A stretch of 64,000 nucleotides of DNA, taken from NCBI RefSeq assembly GCF_901764995.1, contig NZ_CABFKI010000009.1, positions 33,726-97,725 of the forward strand, written 5' to 3'. The stretch is from Actinobacillus porcinus. Lineage in GTDB: Bacteria > Pseudomonadota > Gammaproteobacteria > Enterobacterales > Pasteurellaceae. The position numbers and the translations under genes were made by a program. The notes beneath the pieces were generated by a model, which was given only the letters and a program-made list of their open reading frames with translations, did no database searches and was not told the DNA's origin. Below, one piece after another: positions 50,990 through 62,781 of the stretch; the stretch's first letter is position 1; every line of letters begins with the position of its first letter.

Positions 50990-53611
50990 TCAAGAATTTA
51001 ACGCTTTTTCAATTTTTTCAAATAGATCTTTGGATAGATTTTCTACTTCATTCAAACGTTCTAAGGCGCGTTTCATTAAGGTTTGACGTTGACTATCGTA
51101 ACGACCGAAACGAATTAAGGGTTCAATTAAACGTGCGGCAACCTGTGGATTGCTTTCATTTAATTTAAGCAAAATATCCGTTAAGAAACGATAGCCTGAA
51201 CCCTCTGTACTATGGAATGGGCGCGGATTTTGGTTCACAAAACTACCCACCAATGCACGTAAACGGTTTGGATTATTAAAATTAAAACTTGGGTGTTCCA
51301 TTAATTGCTGCACAATCGCCAATACATTTCCGTCTGGGCGTGTGGCTTGTAACGCAAACCATTTATCCATCACCAAACCATCTTGATGCCATTTTTCTTC
51401 AAAATCACGCAACAGATTATCGCGACACATTAATTGCGCCTTGGTTGCCGCATTTAGCGCACTTAAGCTATCCGTCATATTATTGGCGTACAAATAATGT
51501 TTATTCACCAAGGTATTGCCAATATCGCTAAAGGCAAGATATTGTAAACAAGCATTACGTAATCCGCGCAAGGCAATCTCTTGCGGATTAATGCGGTATT
51601 CGTCCAAATGAATTTGATTATACACATCCAGTAATTGCGGTTTTAAATTTTCCGCGATGGCGCGTTGCATAAAATCACGCACCACAAAAATCCCTTCAGG
51701 ATCAATGGTTTTAAAGGTTTCCGCAAATTCCGTTTCTTTCGGCAAAGTTAAAATCAACGTAGTGAGTTCAACATTTTGCTTATAATGCGTTAACACATAA
51801 GAAAGCGCGGTTAAAATTTCCGGTGAAAATTCCAGTGCTTGCTCTTCTTGATGTAATGCCAAATTACGGCGCAATTCTTGGGAATACAACATCTGCATCG
51901 CATCCCAACGTACAAATTCATTTTGGGCAAATTTCAACAAAGTGATTAATTGCCGGGTACTGTAATCATAATCCAATTTAACCGGCGCAGAAAAATCACA
52001 AAGTAAGGCAGGAACAGGGCGAGATTTTATATCCGCAAATTCAAAAATTTGGTCGCGCTGCGTCACATTCAACACATCGCTCACCACTTCCCCATTGTTC
52101 ACCAACATTTGCGGCATACCGTTCAAATCATACAATGCAATCTTCAACGGAATATGCAAATTTACTTTATCCATTTGATCCGCAGTCGGTGGGGTCATTT
52201 GTGACACAATAAGCTGATAACGATGGGTTTTCTCATCATAACTATCAGAAATGCTTAATTCAGGCGTTCCTGATTGGCTGTACCAACGGCGGAATTGGGT
52301 TAAATCTACGCCTGAAGCGCGTTCCATCGCTGACACAAAATCTTCACAAGTCGCCGCTTTGCCGTCATTTTCCGCAATATACAGTTTCATCCCCGCTTGG
52401 AACGCTTTTTCGCCCAATAAAGTGTGCATCATTCGAATCACTTCCGCCCCTTTCTCATACACCGTCATGGTATAGAAGTTATTCATTTCTAACACTTTTT
52501 CAGGGCGAATTGGATGTGCCATCGGGCTGGCATCTTCCGCAAATTGTGCGGTACGTAATAATTTCACATTATTAATTCGATTCACCGCGCGTGAACCTGT
52601 GTCCGAAGAAAATTCTTGATCACGAAATACTGTTAAGCCTTCTTTTAAGCTCAATTGGAACCAATCACGGCAAGTCACCCGATTTCCTGTCCAATTGTGG
52701 AAATATTCGTGACCGATCACCGATTCAATGGCAAGGTAATCATCATCGGTGGCTGTTTGTGGATTAGCAAGCACAAATTTGGAATTGAAAATATTTAACC
52801 CTTTATTTTCCATTGCGCCCATATTAAAGAAATCCACCGCCACGATCATATAAATATCTAAATCGTATTCCAAACCAAAACGGCCTTCATCCCATTTCAT
52901 CGCTTTTTTCAGGCTTTGCATTGCCCAATCTGCACGATCTAAATTACCGCGATCCACATATAATTCTAAGGCAACCTGACGACCGCTTTTAGTCACAAAA
53001 CTGTCTTGTAACAAATCAAAATCACCTGCTACCAAAGCAAATAAATAACTCGGTTTCGGGAACGGATCTTGCCATTCTACCCAATGACGACCATTGTCTA
53101 ATTCCCCGCAAGCGATGCGATTACCGTTTGAAAGCAAGAATGGATAATGGGTTTTGTCTGCCGTAATACGCACATGATAACGCGCCAACACGTCAGGACG
53201 GTCTAAGAAATAAGTAATTTGACGGAAACCTTCCGCTTCGCATTGGGTACAGATGCCTTCGCCTGATTGATAAAGCCCTTGCAATGACGTATTCGTGGCG
53301 GGCACTAAATTCGTCACAATTTCTAATTCAAATTGCTCCGCTCTTTGCCCAGTTAAATCTAATGTCAAGCCTTCGCCATCTTGTTGATAGGCGGTGAAAT
53401 TTTCGCCGTTAAATTTAATAGAAACAAACTGAAAGCTGTGTCCATCAAGGCGTAATTCCGTAGCAGCATTGTTTAAACGTTGGAATGTTGAAACCGCGGT
53501 AACAACGGTATGGTTGGGATCTAATTGAAAATCAAGGGAAATATCGGTAACGGTAAAATCAGGGGTTTTGTAATCTTTGCGATATTTAGCTTTTGACTGC
53601 ATAAAAAACAT
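50990..53611 (-). CDS. pepN: Aminopeptidase N
   Basis: The 873-residue M1 metallopeptidase has the exopeptidase motif GAMENKGLN and zinc site VIGHEYFHNWTGNRV with the distal Glu in LKEGLTVFRDQEF. Length matches E. coli PepN (870). AGGA precedes the ATG at 53611 at good spacing. It degrades peptides downstream of ATP-dependent proteases. Confidence 0.97.
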   Translation of the reverse strand: MFFMQSKAKYRKDYKTPDFTVTDISLDFQLDPNHTVVTAVSTFQRLNNAATELRLDGHSFQFVSIKFNGENFTAYQQDGEGLTLDLTGQRAEQFELEIVTNLVPATNTSLQGLYQSGEGICTQCEAEGFRQITYFLDRPDVLARYHVRITADKTHYPFLLSNGNRIACGELDNGRHWVEWQDPFPKPSYLFALVAGDFDLLQDSFVTKSGRQVALELYVDRGNLDRADWAMQSLKKAMKWDEGRFGLEYDLDIYMIVAVDFFNMGAMENKGLNIFNSKFVLANPQTATDDDYLAIESVIGHEYFHNWTGNRVTCRDWFQLSLKEGLTVFRDQEFSSDTGSRAVNRINNVKLLRTAQFAEDASPMAHPIRPEKVLEMNNFYTMTVYEKGAEVIRMMHTLLGEKAFQAGMKLYIAENDGKAATCEDFVSAMERASGVDLTQFRRWYSQSGTPELSISDSYDEKTHRYQLIVSQMTPPTADQMDKVNLHIPLKIALYDLNGMPQMLVNNGEVVSDVLNVTQRDQIFEFADIKSRPVPALLCDFSAPVKLDYDYSTRQLITLLKFAQNEFVRWDAMQMLYSQELRRNLALHQEEQALEFSPEILTALSYVLTHYKQNVELTTLILTLPKETEFAETFKTIDPEGIFVVRDFMQRAIAENLKPQLLDVYNQIHLDEYRINPQEIALRGLRNACLQYLAFSDIGNTLVNKHYLYANNMTDSLSALNAATKAQLMCRDNLLRDFEEKWHQDGLVMDKWFALQATRPDGNVLAIVQQLMEHPSFNFNNPNRLRALVGSFVNQNPRPFHSTEGSGYRFLTDILLKLNESNPQVAARLIEPLIRFGRYDSQRQTLMKRALERLNEVENLSKDLFEKIEKALNS

Positions 53612-53734
53612 CCATTATCCTGCGAAAAAATTGCGTTTAGGATATGACTTTTGAACCCAACTTGCAAAGGATTTTTCATTTTAATTAGACGCTATTTGCG
53701 ATAGACTTATGCTATTTTCAATCAAGGAATTATT

Positions 53735-54373
53735 ATGCAAAAAGAACTCACCTTTTATCTCATCCGCCACGGTCGCACCATTTGGAATGATCAAGGCTTA
53801 ATGCAAGGCTCAGGCAATTCAAATTTAACGGAAGAAGGCGTTAAAGGCGCACAACTAACCGGAAAAGCACTCGCTGACGTACCTTTTGTTGCCGCTTATT
53901 CAAGCTGTTTACAACGCACCATTGACACCGCCAACCATATCTTAGGTCAACGGGATATTCCACTTTTCCAACATAACGGCTTAAATGAACAATATTTTGG
54001 TTCTTGGGAAGGGCAAAATGTGGAATTAATCCGCCCGTTGAAAGAATTTCAATTAATGCTGGAAGACCCTGCTAATTACAAAGCAGAAAGCAACGGCGGC
54101 GAAACTTGGGATAAAGTGGCTGAGCGTGCCATGAAAGCCATTCACGACATTGCCAAAGTCCACCCAAGCGGCAATATTTTAGTGGTTTCCCACGGACACA
54201 CCATCCGCTTATTAATGGGATTATTCAATGGTGCAAGCTGGCAAAATCACCGCAAAGAAGGTTACAGCGAATCCATCCGCAATACAGCGATTAACATTGT
54301 TCGTTACCGCCAAAACGGCGATGAAGTCACCTTTACGGTAGAAAAAATGAACGATGTGGCGCATTTGGAATAG
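53735..54373 (+). CDS. Histidine phosphatase family protein, GpmB-like
   Basis: The 212-residue protein carries LIRHGRTIWND (residues 9-19) with the phosphohistidine, and SHGHT near 150. The acid Glu and fold are those of the phosphoglycerate-mutase-like superfamily. It may be a phosphatase instead of a true mutase. Divergent from pepN; its end is followed by a structured repeat. Confidence 0.85.
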   Translation: MQKELTFYLIRHGRTIWNDQGLMQGSGNSNLTEEGVKGAQLTGKALADVPFVAAYSSCLQRTIDTANHILGQRDIPLFQHNGLNEQYFGSWEGQNVELIRPLKEFQLMLEDPANYKAESNGGETWDKVAERAMKAIHDIAKVHPSGNILVVSHGHTIRLLMGLFNGASWQNHRKEGYSESIRNTAINIVRYRQNGDEVTFTVEKMNDVAHLE

Positions 54374-54390
54374 AGTTTAATTCGGTATCA

Positions 54391-54502
54391 TGTAGCCTGA
54401 AATGGCGGTTGGTGAGCCTGTCGAACCATAAGACATTTCAGCATTCACTGCACAAGACTTACGTTTCGACAAGCTCAACGACCGTCTTGTGCAACGGCTA
54501 CA
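54391..54502. repeat. Structured repeat, complete copy B
   Basis: The outer pair TGTAGCC/GGCTACA (54391-54397, 54496-54502) encloses two hairpins: CTGAAATG/CATTTCAG around GGTTGGTGAGCCTGTCGAAC, and GCACAAGAC/GTCTTGTGC around TTTCGACAAGCTCAACG. It can fold as a three-way junction. The folC stop codon lies inside its right end. Confidence 0.8.
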
Positions 54503-55814
54503 TAGTAAACGCCAAAAATTCCCCCACGGTGTGAAATGAACCAAACACCAAAACAATGTCATTTTTCACCGCGCTTTGTAGGGCTTGCTGCACACCTGAT
54601 TCCACGCTCGATGCAGTGAAGCTTTGTACGGCGTTATCTTGCGCTACGTCCAACAGTTTCCCTTGCAATTCGTTACTACTCTGCCCACGTGGCACATCCA
54701 AGGTCACGCAATACCATTGATCAATCACCGACAATAACGGTTCAATCACTCCTGTGGCATCTTTATCTTTCAACAACCCGAATACCGCAATAATCTTACC
54801 TGTCGTTTGGGCTTTAAGTGCGGTCAATTTTTCCGCTAAATAACGAGCCGCATGGGGATTATGTCCTACATCAATGATCACACGCGGCATTTCCGCCACA
54901 GACAATGACAATTTATCTGCCAAATGTGCCAATGGCTCACCTTTTAAGGTTTGAAAACGCCCGGTTAATTCAACGGCTTCTAACGATTGACGAATAATCT
55001 GTTCCGAAATGGCAAAAGGCAAAGCTTGCACCACTGCCAGCGCTGTTGCAGCATTGGCTAAAGGAATTTGACAAAACGGCAGATTTTCTAACCGCACTTT
55101 TTCATTTTGCCAACACCAACCCTTTTCCAGCTGACTAAATTGCCAATCTTTATCACGACAAGAAACCGCACAATGTAAATTTTCTGCGTGCTCAAGCATT
55201 GATTGCGGCACATCAGGCTCGCCAATAATCACAGGCTTATGGGCGCGAAAAATCCCCGCTTTCTCAAAACCAATTTTTTCGCGATTATCGCCCAAGAAAT
55301 CCACATGATCGATGTCGATACTGGTAATCACCGCTAAATCGGCGTCCACAATATTAGTAGCATCTAAACGCCCGCCTAACCCCACTTCCAAAATCACCAC
55401 GTCCAACTTTGCCTGTTTAAACAAATGCAAAGCGGATAAGGTGCTAAATTCAAAGTAGGTTAAGGAAGCTGTTTTATTGGCGTCAATAAAGGCAAAAGAC
55501 GCGGTATGTAACGCATCTGCCACGTCTTCATTTTGAATACGTACCCGCTCGTTATAACGAATTAAATGGGGCGAAGAATAAACGCCAACCCGCAATCCTG
55601 CATTAAGCAAAATGGTTTCCAAGAGACGACAAGTTGTCCCCTTGCCATTAGTTCCGCCTACGGTAATCACATAGGGCGCGGGGCGCAATAAATCCAAATG
55701 TTCCGCCACGGATTTTACCCGTTCAAGCCCTAAATCAATGGCTTTGAAATGGGCATTTTCCAAATAAGAAAGCCACTCGGCGAGAGTCGAAGTGGCTTTT
55801 AAATTATGTATCAT
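54498..55814 (-). CDS. folC: Dihydrofolate/folylpolyglutamate synthase
   Basis: The 438-residue bifunctional enzyme adds glutamate to dihydropteroate and folates. Motifs: ATP-binding VGGTNGKGTTCRLLE (about 53-67), SPHLIRYNERVRI, EVGLGGRLDATN and a C-terminal Rossmann-like domain with IDVGHNPHAARYL. Its last codon and stop are formed by the structured repeat. It is 18 bp downstream of accD. Confidence 0.96.
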   Translation of the reverse strand: MIHNLKATSTLAEWLSYLENAHFKAIDLGLERVKSVAEHLDLLRPAPYVITVGGTNGKGTTCRLLETILLNAGLRVGVYSSPHLIRYNERVRIQNEDVADALHTASFAFIDANKTASLTYFEFSTLSALHLFKQAKLDVVILEVGLGGRLDATNIVDADLAVITSIDIDHVDFLGDNREKIGFEKAGIFRAHKPVIIGEPDVPQSMLEHAENLHCAVSCRDKDWQFSQLEKGWCWQNEKVRLENLPFCQIPLANAATALAVVQALPFAISEQIIRQSLEAVELTGRFQTLKGEPLAHLADKLSLSVAEMPRVIIDVGHNPHAARYLAEKLTALKAQTTGKIIAVFGLLKDKDATGVIEPLLSVIDQWYCVTLDVPRGQSSNELQGKLLDVAQDNAVQSFTASSVESGVQQALQSAVKNDIVLVFGSFHTVGEFLAFTM

Positions 55815-55832
55815 AGTTTTCTTAATCGTTAC

Positions 55833-56723
55833 TTAATTATGACTAATCACTTCAGGTTCAATAAATGGTGAAGATTGACGGGTTAACTTACTTAACACGC
55901 TCGCCAATTTTTCACGCATTTCAGAACGTTTTACGATCATATCAATCGCACCATGTTCTAATAAAAACTCTGCACGTTGGAAACCTTCCGGTAATTTTTC
56001 ACGTACCGTTTGCTCAATAACACGCGGGCCGGCAAAACCAATCAATGCTTTAGGTTCAGCAATGTTCAAATCGCCAAGCATGGCAAAACTGGCTGAAACC
56101 CCACCTAAAGTTGGATCTGTTAATACCGAAATAAACGGCACACCTTTTTCTTTCATTTTTGCCAACACCGCACTGGTTTTCGCCATTTGCATTAATGAGA
56201 ATAAGGCTTCTTGCATACGCGCACCGCCCGATGCAGAAAAACAGACAAACGGACAATTTTTTGCAATGGCTTCTTCCGCGGCTTTCACAAATTTTGCGCC
56301 TACCACAGAACCCATTGAACCGCCCATAAAGCTAAAGTTTGAGGCTGCCGCTACAATTGGCATACCGTAAAGCGTCCCCGAAACCGTAATTAAGGCATCT
56401 TTTTCGCCGGTTTCTTTTTGTGCGGCTTTGATACGATCAGAATATTTTTTCAAATCTTTGAATTTCAAAATATCCTTCGGTTCAAGCTCTGCTGAAAGTT
56501 CAACAAGGCTACCTTTATCCAATAAGGCTTCCAAACGCTCACGCGCATCAATACGCATATGATGCCCACATTTTGGGCAAACTTCTAAATGACGTTTTAA
56601 CTCATCACGATATAAAACCTGTTCACAGGAAGTACATTTCGTCCAAATACCTTCAGGCACATTCGCACGGCGTGAATCTGAGGTTGTTTTTTCTCTACTA
56701 AAAATTCTATCAATCCAACTCAT
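55833..56723 (-). CDS. accD: Acetyl-CoA carboxylase carboxyltransferase beta subunit
   Basis: The 296-residue subunit has a four-cysteine zinc ribbon (CTSCEQVLY and [10 protein letters not shown], residues about 30-55) and the crotonase-type core with [18 protein letters not shown]. It transfers carboxyl to acetyl-CoA in fatty-acid synthesis. accD-folC adjacency is common in gammaproteobacteria. Confidence 0.97.
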   Translation of the reverse strand: MSWIDRIFSREKTTSDSRRANVPEGIWTKCTSCEQVLYRDELKRHLEVCPKCGHHMRIDARERLEALLDKGSLVELSAELEPKDILKFKDLKKYSDRIKAAQKETGEKDALITVSGTLYGMPIVAAASNFSFMGGSMGSVVGAKFVKAAEEAIAKNCPFVCFSASGGARMQEALFSLMQMAKTSAVLAKMKEKGVPFISVLTDPTLGGVSASFAMLGDLNIAEPKALIGFAGPRVIEQTVREKLPEGFQRAEFLLEHGAIDMIVKRSEMREKLASVLSKLTRQSSPFIEPEVISHN

Positions 56724-56794
56724 TTTTTAACCTTTTTGTTAAAACGAAAAATTTCGCGTATTTAACCATAAATTCAGCTAAGATTCTAGGGGCT

Positions 56795-57988
56795 TTATTG
56801 GCACAACACCCAACCGTCATCCAACCAGTTACAAATACTATCGATTAATAGCAACATTAAATCGTCATCGGATTGCTGTGCTGCCACAAGGGCTTGCAAG
56901 GTTGCCCAATCCAAGGCTTCGCCATCCGCCAAACGTTTTAACACCGTTTTTTCCAAGGCATTTAGCTCATCCAACCATTCCCCATTGGCATAAATTTCCA
57001 ACGGTTCTGCCAAATAAGCTAATTTACAGTTATTATCCTGCACCAACACCGCACCATCTTCCAGCCATTCTTGTACTTCATCAGGATCGGAAAGTTCATC
57101 CGACACCAACATTTCATAGCGGCGAGAGGTTACCGTTGTCGCAACCGCTTGTTGGAATAAGCGGTCAAACTCCGCAGACTGGGATAAGGTTTGTAAGAAT
57201 TGGGTTTTCATGGTTTGAATTTCCGCTTGCCCCAACAAACCTGTTTTTTGCTCTGATTGGCTTAAACGTAAGGGCACTAAAAATTCCGTTAAATTTAATC
57301 GGTCATCTTGATGACAAAAACTGCGGTTAATATTTTCCAATAAATCCGCTAAATTGGGATAACGCAAACCAAAAGAAAACGTCAAACAATCATCTTGCGC
57401 CACGCCATAATGCGCCATGCGCGAAGGGATGTACAATAAATCCCCCGGTGCCATCACTTCATCAATGACCAATTCGCCCATATCATCAAAAATACGAATA
57501 GGTTGATTCGGTTTAAATTCTGTACTCGGATCACACCATTTCCCCACTTGCCAACGGCGATGCCCATAGCCTTGCACCAAAAACACATCATATTCATCAT
57601 AATGCTTACCCACGGAGCCCCCTTTGGGTGCATAAGACACCATAATATCATCGCGTTGCCATTGGGGAATAAAGCCGAAAGCGTTCCACATTTCCCCTAA
57701 TTCTTCCGACCATTGTTCCATATTTTGTACCAGCACCGACCATTTTTCAGGCACATCCGCTAAATCCGCTTCCGTAATACCGCCGAGTTTTACCCGCCAA
57801 TCGTCATCCGTGTACTGCTTGACTAAACGTGCGGTCGCCTCTTCGTTGGTTGCCAACTCAAAAATATCCGCCGGCTCAAACATGCCCACAATTTGCGGCA
57901 AAGCATTACGAACTACTAAAGGCTTTTTCTGCCAATAATCACGTAAAAAGATTTCAGGGGTAATTTCATTGGGTAAACAATAATTCAT
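56795..57988 (-). CDS. roxA: 50S L16 arginine hydroxylase (JmjC oxygenase)
   Basis: The start at 57988 gives 397 residues; an upstream extension overlaps rnfH and is rejected. The cupin core has iron ligands in GKHYDEYDVFLVQGYGHRRW (HxD) and a later His in RMAHYGVAQDDC. The winged-helix C-terminus fits YcfD/RoxA. It hydroxylates Arg81 of ribosomal protein L16 using 2-oxoglutarate and oxygen. Confidence 0.92.
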   Translation of the reverse strand: MNYCLPNEITPEIFLRDYWQKKPLVVRNALPQIVGMFEPADIFELATNEEATARLVKQYTDDDWRVKLGGITEADLADVPEKWSVLVQNMEQWSEELGEMWNAFGFIPQWQRDDIMVSYAPKGGSVGKHYDEYDVFLVQGYGHRRWQVGKWCDPSTEFKPNQPIRIFDDMGELVIDEVMAPGDLLYIPSRMAHYGVAQDDCLTFSFGLRYPNLADLLENINRSFCHQDDRLNLTEFLVPLRLSQSEQKTGLLGQAEIQTMKTQFLQTLSQSAEFDRLFQQAVATTVTSRRYEMLVSDELSDPDEVQEWLEDGAVLVQDNNCKLAYLAEPLEIYANGEWLDELNALEKTVLKRLADGEALDWATLQALVAAQQSDDDLMLLLIDSICNWLDDGWVLCQ

Positions 57989-58007
57989 AGGTATTCTCTT
58001 GTTGCGC

Positions 58008-58307
58008 TTATTTTTTTGCATCTTGTTGCTGTTGTGCCGCGCGTTGACGGCGAATTTCTTTAGGATCAGCCAATAAAGGACGGTAAATTTCAATACGATC
58101 GCCGTTTTTCAATCCATCCGTTAATTTCACAGGACGACCAAAAATGCCCACCTTGTTCTCGCGTAAATCAATCTCTTTATATTGCTCTAAAATCCCCGAT
58201 TGCAAAATTGCAATTTGCACCGTGGCTTCTTTGTTAAGATTAAATTTTTTAAGATAATGCTTATTAGGCAAGGCATAAGCAATTTCAATCGTAATTTGTT
58301 GTTCCAT
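58008..58307 (-). CDS. rnfH: RnfH-family ubiquitin-like protein
   Basis: The 99-residue beta-grasp protein has IEIAYALPNKHYLKKFNLNK at the N-terminus and GRPVKLTDGLKNGDRIEIYR near 56-75, the RnfH/RatB signature. It is usually found beside ratA and smpB but here sits before roxA. Function is unclear. Confidence 0.9.
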   Translation of the reverse strand: MEQQITIEIAYALPNKHYLKKFNLNKEATVQIAILQSGILEQYKEIDLRENKVGIFGRPVKLTDGLKNGDRIEIYRPLLADPKEIRRQRAAQQQQDAKK

Positions 58308-58346
58308 AATATGTTTTCAAAATAATGAGTTGAGTTAGCGGTAGAT

Positions 58347-59213
58347 TTACAGCAATTTTTCAATATACATCAGAATAATCGCGCAAACACCTAAAGCAAT
58401 CCCTGTTATATTCACTTTACTCAAACGCTCTTTAAACGCCCACGCGCCCACTAACGCGCCCAAACAAATCACGCCTAAATCCATGGTCGCAAAGACAATG
58501 GTTGGGTTTTCTTTAAAATACTGATGGGCATAAATATAAAACAAAATATTACCAAAATTCAGACAGCCCAACAGCAAACCGCCAACAAAACTCGGCACTG
58601 TCCATTGAGTACGTTTCAATAACAACACCGTAAACATAATGACCGCTGCAAGGCTGAAAGAAATAAATAAGGTGGTTGGAAACGCACCGCCCATTAATGC
58701 GGTTTTCTTATACAAAATGCCTGAGGTTCCCCAAATTAACCAAACCCCAGCCAACGCCAATGTCGCTTTAAAAGCATTTTCTACAACGCTTGTAGGTTTA
58801 AACAGCAAACAAAATAATGCAGCAAAGGCAATAACCGTGCCAGCAATACGAAAATCGGTCAGGGTTTCGTCAAATAGGGTCACTGCGGCAAGAATTTGTA
58901 AAAACAACGCCAAACGCTGTGCCGCGTCCGTCCGCACAATGCCACCATATTCAATGGCTTTCGACATCACCAAAAAGCCCACAGGCAAAATCACTCCCAA
59001 GGCTAAAAAAATCGGTTTCGCCGGGCTTTGAACAAAATACTCCGTAAAACTTAAACCTTGAAAATTAGGTTTCAATAAAAAATGGCTCAACGATAACGCC
59101 ACCACATACCCCACCGCAATCATTTGGGGAATGACAATATTAAACTTCTTTGTCAGCTTAAATAAAACCGACACAGACACACTACAAAGAATGGCAATAA
59201 TCAAAAAATGCAT
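58347..59213 (-). CDS. EamA-family (DMT superfamily) transporter
   Basis: The 288-residue protein has ten predicted membrane helices in two EamA halves, such as IFLALGVILPVGFLVMSKAI and LDLGVICLGALVGAWAFKER. It could export amino acids or metabolites. The substrate is not assignable. It lies between rnfH and cysB on the same strand. Confidence 0.85.
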   Translation of the reverse strand: MHFLIIAILCSVSVSVLFKLTKKFNIVIPQMIAVGYVVALSLSHFLLKPNFQGLSFTEYFVQSPAKPIFLALGVILPVGFLVMSKAIEYGGIVRTDAAQRLALFLQILAAVTLFDETLTDFRIAGTVIAFAALFCLLFKPTSVVENAFKATLALAGVWLIWGTSGILYKKTALMGGAFPTTLFISFSLAAVIMFTVLLLKRTQWTVPSFVGGLLLGCLNFGNILFYIYAHQYFKENPTIVFATMDLGVICLGALVGAWAFKERLSKVNITGIALGVCAIILMYIEKLL

Positions 59214-59256
59214 GATATTTCTCCGTATTTTTACCGTATTATGTCGCTATTTCCGC

Positions 59257-61304
<2,048 letters not shown>

Positions 61305-61353
61305 AAGTATTCCTTGTCGCTTTCACAAGCGTCACATAAAAGTTAAAAAGTAT

Positions 61354-61977
61354 TTAAATAAAAGGCTCAATACTGCCCGAACCTTCCCGTAAAATCACAG
61401 GGGTATCTTCTGTTAAATCCACCACCGTAGTCGGCTCTTGCCCCAAGTAACCGCCATGAATAATTAAATCCACCTGACGTTCTAAGCGATCACGAATTTC
61501 TTCCGGATCCGCATAAGTTAAATGTTCATCATTGGGCAACATCAATGAACAGGATAAAATCGGCTCACCCAAGGCTTTCAACAAATCCAATGCGATTTGA
61601 TTATCCGGCACACGCAAACCAATGGTTTTACGTTTTGATGTCATCAAACGGCGCGGTAATTCCTTCGTTGCGGTTAAAATAAAGGTATAACGCCCCGGGG
61701 TATTATTCTTAATCAAACGATACGCCTGATTGGACACTGTAGAATAATGGGAAAGCTCCGACAAATCGCTGCATACCAAAGTAAAGTTATGTCCTTCAGG
61801 CAAATGACGAATAGCCACAATACGATCCATCGCATGTTTATCCCCAATAGAACAACCCAAGGCATACCCCGAATCAGTAGGATAAACAATCACCCCACCT
61901 TTTTTCAAAATCTCCACCGCTTGATTAATCAAACGCGGCTGCGGATTTTCAGGATGAATATAAAAAAATTGGCTCAT
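61354..61977 (-). CDS. yciO: YciO-type Sua5/YrdC-domain protein
   Basis: The start at 61977 (207 residues) begins MSQFFYIHPENPQPRLINQA, the conserved YciO N-terminus; an upstream extension is not conserved. GGVIVYPTDSGYALGCSIGD and SKRKTIGLRVPDNQIALDLL mark the YrdC fold that binds ATP and RNA. It is a paralogue of the t6A enzyme TsaC without proven threonylcarbamoyl function. Often adjacent to rnm and rluB in gammaproteobacteria. Confidence 0.92.
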   Translation of the reverse strand: MSQFFYIHPENPQPRLINQAVEILKKGGVIVYPTDSGYALGCSIGDKHAMDRIVAIRHLPEGHNFTLVCSDLSELSHYSTVSNQAYRLIKNNTPGRYTFILTATKELPRRLMTSKRKTIGLRVPDNQIALDLLKALGEPILSCSLMLPNDEHLTYADPEEIRDRLERQVDLIIHGGYLGQEPTTVVDLTEDTPVILREGSGSIEPFI

Positions 61978-62123
61978 AAAAATATCAATACCACAATAAA
62001 AAGTGCAGTGAATTATAGCGCATAACGTACAAACTGCCAATATAACCCCAATCTAACCACACAATGAAATCAAGGATTAAGATCCGACACCCTGAAACAC
62101 TGATCGAGTTAAATGGGCATTAA

Positions 62124-62146
62124 AAAACCGCCACTTGGGCGGTTTT
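62124..62146. terminator. Hairpin AAAACCGCC/GGCGGTTTT
   Basis: A 9-bp stem around ACTTG, flanked by A's and T's. It matches the hairpin at 18597-18619, and a shorter relative lies at about 62289-62311. Here it sits between higA and yciO, both on the minus strand. Confidence 0.6.
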
Positions 62147-62153
62147 AGACTGA

Positions 62154-62282
62154 TGACAAACCTAAATAATGTTGTAGGGGCGAAATATTTTTCGCCCCCA
62201 AATAATCATGATAAATCAGGGCGAAAGATGTTTCGCCCCTACGGTCATTTCATATTAAAATATTAACTAAAAAAGTTTGTCA
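62154..62282. repeat. MITE-like palindromic element
   Basis: TGACAAAC (62154-62161) and GTTTGTCA (62275-62282) form outer inverted repeats. Inside, GTAGGGGCGAAA and TTTCGCCCCTAC pair, with subsidiary hairpins. Two ACCGCC-type hairpins flank the element. With these it fills the 366-bp gap between higA and yciO; no gene is present. Confidence 0.6.
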
Positions 62283-62343
62283 GCAATTTGAAACCGCCAC
62301 GCGGGCGGTTTATTGCATCGTAACAACATCCATTTCATCAACA

Positions 62344-62631
62344 TCAAGCATAACTTAACATCGGAAATGGCGAGATAGAATGATGGCGTTGTTGTTTTAA
62401 CTCCCATAAATCATATTTCGTTTGCAGGTTTAACCATAGCTTCGCTGTACTAATTCCTGCTTCTTCTAAGCTTAATGCTAAATTTGCCGTCATAGGTGTT
62501 TTACCATGTAACACTCTTGATAGGGTCTCACGAGAAAACCCCAAATGCTCTGCCAAATCTTTAATTTTGATATGATTAGGTTCAATAAAACCATCTAATA
62601 AAATTTGCCCCGGGTGTGCTGGTTTTCGCAT
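62344..62631 (-). CDS. higA: HigA-type antitoxin, apparently without toxin
   Basis: The 95-residue XRE protein has PAHPGQILLDGFIEPNHIKI, then LAEHLGFSRETLSRVLHGK (helix-turn-helix, about 26-44) and ALSLEEAGISTAKLWLNLQT, the standard HigA family pattern. In higBA the toxin precedes the antitoxin. Upstream here (62632-62800) there is only a structured repeat and no toxin ORF, so this is an orphan. It could act as a transcriptional regulator. Confidence 0.9.
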   Translation of the reverse strand: MRKPAHPGQILLDGFIEPNHIKIKDLAEHLGFSRETLSRVLHGKTPMTANLALSLEEAGISTAKLWLNLQTKYDLWELKQQRHHSISPFPMLSYA

Positions 62632-62682
62632 AATGTATTCCTTAGAGATAAATTTCCATGATTATTTACGATATTATGTGTC

Positions 62683-62781
62683 AGCTGTACAAGATGGTCG
62701 TTGAACCTGTCGAAATGTAAGTCTTGTACAACCGCTGAAATGTCTTATGGTTCGACAAGCTCACCAACCGCCATTTCAGCT
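62683..62781. repeat. Structured repeat, copy C (inverted relative to copy B)
   Basis: TGTACAAGA/TCTTGTACA and CTGAAATG/CATTTCAG hairpins correspond, in reverse orientation, to copy B at 54391-54502. Several stem positions differ from copy B with pairing retained. Confidence 0.75.

Noticed and set aside
56878..57330. Plus-strand 150-residue ORF over roxA
   Set aside because: Shadow frame with proline- and histidine-rich composition typical of antisense translation.
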